From contig JAAWTG010000032.1 in NCBI GenBank assembly GCA_022801925.1, forward strand, positions 1-33,935: a DNA stretch of 33,935 nucleotides, in the 5' to 3' direction. The translations under genes and the position numbers were made by a program. Below, piece by piece: positions 1 through 5,129 of this stretch. A model generated the notes under the pieces. The model made no database searches and was not told the origin of the DNA. It saw only the letters and a program-made list of their open reading frames with translations. Positions within the stretch are counted from its first letter, which is position 1. The number at the start of each line of letters is the position of its first letter. This DNA comes from Clostridia bacterium. Lineage in GTDB: Bacteria; Bacillota; Clostridia; RUG12999.

Positions 1-18
1 ATATCATTGCAATGATAT
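1..18. promoter_or_regulatory. Perfect 18-bp palindrome at window edge
   Basis: The first 18 bases, ATATCATTGCAATGATAT, are a perfect inverted repeat without a spacer. It lies about 50 bp upstream of the XRE promoter. It could be a dimeric repressor site or the remains of a feature cut by the window edge. There is no T-run that would make it a terminator. Confidence 0.3.
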
Positions 19-69
19 AATTGTCAAGTGGGATATAAGAAACAAGAAATTCAGACATTATAGAATTCT

Positions 70-98
70 TTGACAAAGTACCCCTTTAGGGGTATAAT
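70..98 (+). promoter_or_regulatory. Consensus promoter with embedded palindrome, for XRE gene
   Basis: TTGACA (70-75) and TATAAT (93-98) are separated by exactly 17 bp, a perfect sigma-A consensus. The spacer and the start of the -10 box form the palindrome TACCCCTTTAGGGGTA (79-94), a plausible operator that would block polymerase. Because the next gene is a helix-turn-helix protein, autoregulation is a natural inference. Confidence 0.75.
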
Positions 99-124
99 GT
101 AATTGAGGAAGGAGATGAAGTCTG

Positions 125-775
125 ATGATAAGTGCTTACGATAAAAACTATCTTGAAAAAGCGCGTACTTCTCTCGGAAGAATGCTTGATTTTGTGGTAT
201 ATGATTTGAAATATGATATTTCGGATTTCTTTGATAAGTTTATTCAGTCGGGCATAGCGGACAAATTCGGGAACGGCGATACGGGGACGCTTGCAGGCAA
301 ATCCGGAGTGGAACTTGCATATGAAGTGTTGGAGCGAACCGGAGAAAACGCCAGAGATATAAAGCCTCATTTTTCAGCCAACCGAAGTGAAGAATACTGG
401 ACAGGCTGGGCGCTTGCATATTACCAATGGAAAACGTCACTGCCTTTTGCTGAAATTGTAAAATATGTTCCAATAAAAGAAATCATGGCGTTATATTCGC
501 CTTATCACGAAATGGATATCAGACACTTCGTAGACAAAATGAACGAGCTTTACAGAGCTGCAAAGCCTGAGACAAATCTGAAAATTTACAGAAAAAGAGC
601 GAACTTGAGCCAGAAAGAATTAGCTGAAGCTTCTGAAATACCTTTAAGAACGATACAGCACTATGAGCAACGGCAGAAAAATATCAATAAGGCGCAGGCA
701 GAATATCTGGTTAAGCTTTCTAAGACGCTGAACTGTAACGTTGAGGATTTACTTGAATATGTAGACGAAAATTAA
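125..775 (+). CDS. XRE-family HTH regulator with long N-terminal domain
   Basis: 216 aa. The C-terminal third (about residues 150-210) is a Cro/C1-type helix-turn-helix: LSQKELAEASEIPLRTIQHYE is the core, with the usual Gln/Glu and Tyr-Glu positions. The first 145 residues form a separate acidic, aromatic-rich domain with NRSEEYWTGWALAYYQW (86-102). From memory, this N-terminal type accompanies DUF3990/DUF3791 gene sets in Clostridia, and such a set lies 2.7 kb away, so the protein may be the regulator or antitoxin-like partner of that module (inference). The start at 125 follows AAGGAG with good spacing. A consensus promoter containing a palindrome lies directly upstream. DNA binding is well supported; the biological role is not known. 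Confidence 0.8.
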   Translation: MISAYDKNYLEKARTSLGRMLDFVVYDLKYDISDFFDKFIQSGIADKFGNGDTGTLAGKSGVELAYEVLERTGENARDIKPHFSANRSEEYWTGWALAYYQWKTSLPFAEIVKYVPIKEIMALYSPYHEMDIRHFVDKMNELYRAAKPETNLKIYRKRANLSQKELAEASEIPLRTIQHYEQRQKNINKAQAEYLVKLSKTLNCNVEDLLEYVDEN

Positions 776-848
776 TTTTGAGTTTATACAAACGCTCTAT
801 TATTCCCATATTGTGTCGGATATATTTTCAAGTATGTAGCTTGTGGAA

Positions 849-906
849 TTAGTCAAGTATGATTTACCAAATCGTACTTGACTAATTTTATATAGTATGA
901 TATACT
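849..906 (+). promoter_or_regulatory. Long inverted repeat overlapping the promoter of the ATPase gene
   Basis: Two 17-nt arms (849-865 and 869-885) separated by ACC pair with one G-T wobble. The right arm contains the -35 box TTGACT (878-883), which is 17 bp from TATACT (901-906). The hairpin could end transcription of the XRE gene (a short T-run follows) or serve as an operator for the ATPase gene. The overlap with the -35 box favours a regulatory role. Confidence 0.55.
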
Positions 907-934
907 ATAATCAGCCTAAAATGGAGGTAATGTT

Positions 935-2332
935 ATGTTTATCGGCAGAGAACGGGAGCTTGATGCTCTCGACAAGCTATATAACTCAAATAAATTCGAG
1001 TTTGTGGTTATCTACGGCAGACGTCGTGTCGGTAAAACTGCGCTCATAAATCAGTTTATCGATGACAAAAAAGCGATTTACTTTATGGGTGTTGAAAGTA
1101 ATGCAAAGCAAAATCTTGAAAACTTCTCAAAAAGTATTATGGAGTTTGCAAGCGGTATTGAAACGGAATCTGCTTTCCTTTCCTTTCAGGCGGCGTTGGA
1201 GTATGTATTCAAGCTTGCGGAGAACGAAAGAATCATTCTTGCAATCGACGAATATCCGTATGTAGCCCGTTCATCAAAGAGTCTTGCATCTACCTTGCAG
1301 CTCTTAATTGATAAATATAAAGATACATCAAAATTAATGCTGATTCTCTGCGGTTCGTCTATGTCGTATATAGAAGACCACGTGCTTGCATATAAGGCGC
1401 CTTTGTACGGCAGAAGGACAGCACAGATGAAGATTTTACCCTTTGACTTTGAAGAAGTCTGCCGATACTTCAAAAATTTCTCAGATGAGGATAAGGCGCT
1501 GATTTACGGTGTTGCAGGCGGTACACCGCAGTATCTCTTGCAAATGGATGATAAATTGAGCATTGAGGATAATATCAAGAACACATACTTAAATCCGATT
1601 TCCTTCCTTTACGAAGAACCGACAAATCTTTTGAAGCAGGAAGTCCGTGAACCGGCTATTTATACAGCAATTATCACAGCTGTTGCAACCGGCGCTTCGA
1701 GAATGTCGGAGATTTCAAGTAAGGTCGGCGAAGATACAAATGTATGTGCAACCTATATCAAGAATCTGATTAACTTCGGCATCGTACAGAAAGAAACGCC
1801 TTACGGTGAAAAAGCTTCCCGCAAGTCGATATACTCCATTGAGAACAATATGTTTCGTTTCTGGTATCGCTTCGTACTTGATAATAATTCAATTATCGCC
1901 CGTGGTGCTGCCGATTTGGTTTATAAACGGATTGAACCGCAGCTTTCGGACTATATGGGTAAGGTTTTTGAAGAAATCTGCAAGCAATATCTTTGGAAAC
2001 AGCTCCTTTGCGGTAAATGCCCGGTAGCGTTTACTTCACTCGGTCGTTGGTGGGGTAACGATCCAAAAGAAAAGAGCCAAGCTGAAATTGATATTATGGG
2101 CGAACAGGATAAAAACACCGCTCTTTTTGCAGAGTGTAAATGGACAAATGAAAAGGTTGATCTTGGCGTTTTAGAAACTCTTGTAAAACGCAGCAACCTG
2201 TTCTCATACAAAACAAAGCATTACTATCTGTTCTCAAAATCCGGCTTCATAAAAGGCTGTATTGATAAGGCAATAGAGATGGGTAATGTGACACTGGTGA
2301 GATATGTAGATATAATTGATCAAGTAAACTGA
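935..2332 (+). CDS. AAA-type ATPase with DUF234-like, nuclease-like C-terminus
   Basis: 465 aa. Opens with FIGRERELDAL, typical of the archaeal-type ATPase family (ATPase_2/DUF234). Walker A is GRRRVGKT (28-35); Walker B is ILAIDEYPY near residue 100; CGSSMSYIED fits sensor 1. A winged-helix-like part follows (about 240-310, ISSKVGEDTNVCATYIKNL). The C-terminus (about 380-405) has AEIDIM followed after 12 residues by FAECKW, the E-x-D...E-x-K pattern of PD-(D/E)XK nuclease folds, as known for DUF234 proteins. The start at 935 has GGAGGT 9 nt upstream. The family is common in anaerobes, often as lone genes; its function is poorly known, and mobile-element or defence roles have been considered. 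The gene lies beside the XRE gene but has its own promoter. Confidence 0.8.
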   Translation: MFIGRERELDALDKLYNSNKFEFVVIYGRRRVGKTALINQFIDDKKAIYFMGVESNAKQNLENFSKSIMEFASGIETESAFLSFQAALEYVFKLAENERIILAIDEYPYVARSSKSLASTLQLLIDKYKDTSKLMLILCGSSMSYIEDHVLAYKAPLYGRRTAQMKILPFDFEEVCRYFKNFSDEDKALIYGVAGGTPQYLLQMDDKLSIEDNIKNTYLNPISFLYEEPTNLLKQEVREPAIYTAIITAVATGASRMSEISSKVGEDTNVCATYIKNLINFGIVQKETPYGEKASRKSIYSIENNMFRFWYRFVLDNNSIIARGAADLVYKRIEPQLSDYMGKVFEEICKQYLWKQLLCGKCPVAFTSLGRWWGNDPKEKSQAEIDIMGEQDKNTALFAECKWTNEKVDLGVLETLVKRSNLFSYKTKHYYLFSKSGFIKGCIDKAIEMGNVTLVRYVDIIDQVN

Positions 2333-2369
2333 TATGCGGACTCCCACTTTGATACAATTAAAACATTTC

Positions 2370-2400
2370 CCTGTACAGAAGTATTTTACAGGATAAGTTT
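2370..2400 (+). terminator. Weak terminator after ATPase gene
   Basis: CCTGTA (2370-2375) pairs with TACAGG (2387-2392), followed shortly by a run of T. The stem is only 6 bp, so this is a tentative call. Apart from this hairpin and the one at 2563, the stretch 2333-2608 shows no gene. Confidence 0.35.
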
Positions 2401-2562
2401 TTTGTAAGGTAAGTTTGGTAGAGTTGTGTGTAAATAAAACTTATGGAAATACTTGCCCCATATTACAGAAACATAGGTCAAAAATCTGAAAATGCTATTA
2501 TTAAGCTACAACGGTATCTCCAGACACAAAAAAATATTTAAAGCAGTAGCATAACAAAGTCA

Positions 2563-2597
2563 AGAAGCCGCAAGGAAAATCCCAGCGGCTTCTTTTG
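2563..2597 (+). terminator. Hairpin terminator beside the tRNA-Ser remnant
   Basis: AGAAGCCGC (2563-2571) pairs perfectly with GCGGCTTCT (2585-2593), followed by TTTT on the plus strand. A similar CCGCAAGGA hairpin lies at the same distance beyond the intact tRNA-Ser (4437-4456), so this hairpin may belong to the duplicated tRNA 3' flank. Confidence 0.6.
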
Positions 2598-2608
2598 TAT
2601 AAAAAATA

Positions 2609-2661
2609 CATTGGCGGACGGAGTGGGATTCGAACCCACGTGCCGGCGTTATCGACAAACT
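2609..2661 (-). pseudogene. 3'-half remnant of tRNA-Ser(CGA) (att-like repeat, left copy)
   Basis: These 53 nt match 4481-4533 at 50 positions. The match covers the CCA end (2612-2614), acceptor 3' strand, T arm, variable arm and the 3' side of the anticodon arm, then stops abruptly. A copy running from near the anticodon loop to the tRNA 3' end is what tyrosine-recombinase integration into a tRNA gene leaves at the distal end of an element. No 5' half is present, so it cannot make a tRNA. Confidence 0.85.
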
Positions 2662-2672
2662 AAGCTCAAAAG

Positions 2673-3416
2673 TTATTTTATATTCGGATCCTCATCTTTT
2701 GTTTCTGCTATATTTTTGATTTCATCCATGTATCCGGCAGTAATGATACCAGCAGGCAACGCAACGATTGCGATTCCAAAAAGTGATGATACCATGGTTA
2801 CAATTCTGCCAATCTCAGTCACAGGATAAATATCTCCATATCCCATGGTGGTCAAAGAGACAGTAGCCCAGTAGATTGCATCGAAAAAAGAGTTAAATGA
2901 ATCCGGTTCCACGTTGAAAATAATCAACGCAGATATCACGATGTATCCGACTGCAAGAATCAGTACATAGCTGAGAGGGCCTTTTTGACGTTTAAAGATA
3001 TTCATAATAATGCGTGCATTTTTTGAATAGCGAAATAATTTGAATGCACGAAATACCCGCAAGGCGCGGAACAGTCTCAGCAGACGAAGGAGTTTAAAAC
3101 CTTGATTCAGAACGGTTAATGACGGTAAAATGGAAACCAAATCTATAATTGCCATTACTGAAAAGGGATATCGCAGATAGGCTGTCGCACTATGATTTTG
3201 AAATTTGTAATCAGCCGTTATCCATCGTAATATGTAGTCGATAATAAAAATACTTACACAGATTTTATCCATGATGTCAAAAGCTTCAAACGACTGCTTA
3301 AATACCAGAGGAACTAAACTTATTATGATAACTGCCATCATAAAAATATCATAAACAGAACTAAGCTTGTCATTACCGTTTGAAGCAGAGATGATTTCGT
3401 ATAATCTTTTTCTCAT
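2673..3416 (-). CDS. Voltage-gated potassium channel (six-helix Kv type)
   Basis: 247 aa. Membrane helices S1-S3 span about 20-105. S4 (108-131) carries a basic residue at nearly every third position (K-LLR-LLR-LFR-ALR-VFR-AFK-LFR), the voltage sensor. S5 is near 148-167. The pore loop holds TTMGYGD (189-195), the canonical K+ selectivity filter, followed by S6 (about 204-228) and a short acidic tail without an RCK domain. Length and layout match small prokaryotic Kv channels such as KvAP. A GGCGGTG ribosome-binding site precedes ATG at 3416. It lies 61 bp downstream of the DUF3791 gene and may be co-transcribed with it. Its place between tRNA repeats suggests it is cargo of a transferred segment. 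Confidence 0.9.
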   Translation of the reverse strand: MRKRLYEIISASNGNDKLSSVYDIFMMAVIIISLVPLVFKQSFEAFDIMDKICVSIFIIDYILRWITADYKFQNHSATAYLRYPFSVMAIIDLVSILPSLTVLNQGFKLLRLLRLFRALRVFRAFKLFRYSKNARIIMNIFKRQKGPLSYVLILAVGYIVISALIIFNVEPDSFNSFFDAIYWATVSLTTMGYGDIYPVTEIGRIVTMVSSLFGIAIVALPAGIITAGYMDEIKNIAETKDEDPNIK

Positions 3417-3476
3417 ATATGGTCACCGCCTAACTAGGAAATGAGGTCACTTCCAATCAGTGACTTAGTTCGATTT

Positions 3477-3680
3477 CTATTGCTCTTCTTCCATAACATA
3501 CTGTGAAAATATAAATAATGCACTCTGTCCATATAATCCGGTTTCCGGATCGTTCAGAGCCTTTGCAGTTTCTGATTTGTAAAAAGTGTCCATCGCTTCC
3601 TTTTCGGACAAATTGTACTTTTCCACAATCAATTTAATGATTTCTGGGATAATCGTTGCGTTGTATAATGCTTTTGACAT
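3477..3680 (-). CDS. DUF3791 family small protein (distal copy)
   Basis: 67 aa from the ATG at 3680, which follows AGGTGATT; the frame extends upstream to 3701, but that start lacks a ribosome-binding site. Visible pattern: IIPEIIKLIVEKYNLSEKEA, then FYKSETAKALNDPETGLYGQ and a C-terminal FSQYVMEEE, which I recognise as DUF3791. It starts 4 nt after the DUF3990 stop, so the two are translationally coupled. Small proteins of this family regularly accompany DUF3990, which suggests an immunity or accessory role for the larger neighbour; no function is established. Confidence 0.75.
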   Translation of the reverse strand: MSKALYNATIIPEIIKLIVEKYNLSEKEAMDTFYKSETAKALNDPETGLYGQSALFIFSQYVMEEEQ

Positions 3681-3684
3681 ATAA

Positions 3685-4179
3685 TCACCTGCAATCTTCA
3701 TAACCGATATGCTTCAAATACCGTAATGCCGTCTCGGTATTAAAGCAAATCTGGTTGTTGATTTTCTCAAATTTCAGCCGTTCGACCGCATCTTCTTTCC
3801 GCATAATACCTTGCAGAACATATGTTACAGTCTCACCAACATTATCGTTGGCAATTTTTCCTGTAACAATGTCGTATCCATGAGAAAAGGAAATGTCACC
3901 GCGACAGGCGCAAACCATATTAAGCCACTCCATAGATGGCTCATCATAATGGATGCAATTGAGCTTTTGATAATTTTCTTCATCAAATTCAAAAACAGAA
4001 ATATATGGCGTATACGGCTGACCTTTTCTTTGCATCAGTTTTGCTTTGCGAATAGCCCAACGTATCGCCTGCTCCTTGATATCAGTAGTATAAAATCCAA
4101 ATCCAAAATCTCGCCCGTGTTCTGCTTTAATGATTTTTGGTGTTTCAACAATTATATTGGAACCGTGATACAGAATCAT
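3685..4179 (-). CDS. DUF3990 protein, putative ADP-ribosyltransferase-like toxin
   Basis: 164 aa. Begins MILYHGSN and continues with [19 protein letters not shown] (about residues 25-43), the two signatures of DUF3990. The YHGS...GFYTT pattern resembles the NAD-binding start of ADP-ribosyltransferase folds, in which the His and Tyr contact NAD; this relationship is inference. No signal peptide or membrane helix is seen, so it should act in the cytoplasm. The start codon overlaps the stop of the upstream DUF3791 gene by 4 nt, and the downstream DUF3791 gene follows after 4 nt, so all three form one tight operon. The arrangement suggests a toxin-antitoxin-like module, possibly with the XRE protein at 125-775. 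Confidence 0.8.
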   Translation of the reverse strand: MILYHGSNIIVETPKIIKAEHGRDFGFGFYTTDIKEQAIRWAIRKAKLMQRKGQPYTPYISVFEFDEENYQKLNCIHYDEPSMEWLNMVCACRGDISFSHGYDIVTGKIANDNVGETVTYVLQGIMRKEDAVERLKFEKINNQICFNTETALRYLKHIGYEDCR

Positions 4180-4376
4180 ATTTGACCTCCCGCTAAGTAA
4201 TCATCAAAGAACTGCATCAGATATTCCATAGACATTCCATGCAAATCCTCATAATCTGTGTCCAACAATTCAAGAAGTCCACTTTTCTCAAACATGGAAT
4301 AGACATCTGTACTGTCTTTTTTGATATGCTCTGCATACAACTCTATGCAAAAAATTTTGAAAGATATTTTGCTCAT
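4176..4376 (-). CDS. DUF3791 family small protein (proximal copy)
   Basis: 66 aa. [20 protein letters not shown] and [20 protein letters not shown] give the other typical face of DUF3791 (small acidic helical protein with a YxxLHGM motif). AGAGAGGG precedes the ATG at 4376. It is the first gene of the operon and overlaps the DUF3990 start by 4 nt. It differs clearly in sequence from the 67-aa protein at the other side of DUF3990, so the module has two unlike DUF3791 members around one DUF3990. No strong promoter is visible between it and the tRNA terminator at 4431-4456. Confidence 0.75.
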   Translation of the reverse strand: MSKISFKIFCIELYAEHIKKDSTDVYSMFEKSGLLELLDTDYEDLHGMSMEYLMQFFDDYLAGGQI

Positions 4377-4430
4377 AATAATTGATCCCTCTCTTGCAAT
4401 AACTCTAGTAGCAATTCAATAAAATATGAA

Positions 4431-4456
4431 TAAAAACCGCAAGGATTTCCTTGCGG
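4431..4456 (-). terminator. Terminator of the tRNA-Ser(CGA) transcript
   Basis: CCGCAAGGA (4437-4445) pairs with TCCTTGCGG (4448-4456); read on the minus strand, the stem is followed by TTTTTATT. It lies 28 nt beyond the tRNA CCA end and separates the tRNA unit from the DUF3791 operon. Confidence 0.8.
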
Positions 4457-4483
4457 CTTTACTTAGTGCGGTCAAAGCCGCAT

Positions 4484-4575
4484 TGGCGGACGGGGTGGGA
4501 TTCGAACCCACGTGCCGGTGTTACCGACAAACTGATTTCGAGTCAGCCCCGTTATGACCACTTCGATACCCGTCC
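4484..4575 (-). tRNA. tRNA-Ser(CGA), intact
   Basis: Acceptor GGACGGG (4575-4569) pairs with CCCGTCC (4494-4488), followed by discriminator G and an encoded CCA. The anticodon loop CTCGAAA gives CGA, decoding UCG. The long variable arm GTCGGTAACACCGGC is typical of serine tRNA, and the T loop is TTCGAAT. Its 3' half is duplicated at 2609-2661, which marks it as an integration target. Transcription probably comes from the promoter at 4790-4818, through the tRNA-like element. Confidence 0.93.
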
Positions 4576-4696
4576 GTATATGTTAACCCCGAAAAATCGG
4601 GAGATAACGCTTATTCAGTTTTATTAGAATTCCTATTAGAACTCAGCTTGTTTTCTGTCAGCCGATGTGTCTCAAACCCGCATAAATTAAGGCTTT

Positions 4697-4768
4697 GAGA
4701 AGTTTTGGCTTCCGTTTACCCTGACACATTTCGAGTCAGGCCCGTTATGACCACTTCGATACTTCTCC
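4697..4768 (-). pseudogene. tRNA-Ser-like element with expanded anticodon loop and no T arm
   Basis: From position 8 through the anticodon loop the minus-strand sequence matches the intact tRNA-Ser(CGA) at 33 of 34 nt. The acceptor strand is different (GGAGAAG, 4768-4762), yet CTTCTC at 4702-4697 can pair with six of its seven bases. The anticodon stem CCTGA...TCAGG is closed, but the loop is CTCGAAATGTG (11 nt rather than 7). There is no T arm or serine-type variable arm between it and the acceptor. It lies just behind the promoter at 4790-4818. Most simply a recombined tRNA pseudogene; a structured tRNA mimic is the alternative. The remaining sequence 4577-4696 shows only a small CCCGA/TCGGG hairpin. 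Confidence 0.6.
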
Positions 4769-4789
4769 ATATTTTGCTTACAGCATATC

Positions 4790-4818
4790 ATGATACCATA
4801 AAAGCAGAAAAAAAGCAA
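4790..4818 (-). promoter_or_regulatory. Promoter of the tRNA-Ser unit
   Basis: On the minus strand TTGCTT (4818-4813), 17 bp, TATCAT (4795-4790), with an upstream TGG forming an extended -10. The predicted start is about 15 nt before the tRNA-like element, which is therefore first in the transcript. Confidence 0.6.
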
Positions 4819-4888
4819 GATATAAATGAAAAAAAGTTAAAATTTTGCTGGGAATTTGCCAAGAATCGGATAAATCTGTAAAATATAT

Positions 4889-5073
4889 TTGATTTCCCAT
4901 GTAAATCGTGGTATAATAGTCACATAGTGACTATTATACGGATTTGAAAAGTGCCTCCGCCGGTTGCCGCGCATAAAAACGCGGCAACCGGCGGAGATGC
5001 ACGAAATTATACCAGTCCGCGTTGCGGACATGGTATAATAAATGCATAACGACTATTATGCCACGATTTACAT
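4889..5073 (+). repeat. Structured promoter/leader element A (upstream of metG)
   Basis: Promoter TTGATT (4889-4894), 17 bp, TATAAT (4912-4917) with TGG before it. Then a palindrome with 13-nt arms around ATA (4911-4939), a central hairpin closed by GTGC/GCAC with a 17-bp inner stem, loop CATAAAAA and an AT bulge (4951-5002), and a third stem (5006-5039) made of ATTATACCA-GTCCGC and its complement. The ends, 4899-4921 and 5051-5073, are inverted repeats matching at 22 of 23 positions, like a MITE. No clear target duplication is seen. Related copies lie at 14504, 22195 and 31662. It fills most of the metG leader. Confidence 0.85.
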
Positions 5074-5129
5074 ATAATACTTTAAAATACTATGACAGAT
5101 ATTTTATACGATAAAAAGGGGCGGAAAAA

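Larger units (their letters stand above)
2609..4533. mobile_element. Putative remnant island between tRNA-Ser direct repeats
   Basis: About 1.9 kb lies between the partial tRNA-Ser copy (2609-2661) and the intact gene (repeat copy 4481-4533). The cargo, all on the minus strand, is a K+ channel and a DUF3791-DUF3990-DUF3791 operon. No integrase or excisionase is encoded inside, so this is a degenerate island, a passenger segment, or a satellite moved by another element. The channel gene ends 12 bp from the left repeat, as expected for a compact insertion. Confidence 0.5.

Noticed and set aside
2611-2829. Open frame starting MADGVGFEPT on the plus strand
   Set aside because: It is a translation of the tRNA-Ser remnant and of the antisense of the K+ channel; the GVGFEPT opening is a well-known false protein from tRNA sequence.
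4899-5073. CRISPR array or riboswitch of a known class before metG
   Set aside because: No regular repeat-spacer pattern, and no match by eye to SAM, T-box or other known leaders; the palindromes are unlike each other and occur once per locus.
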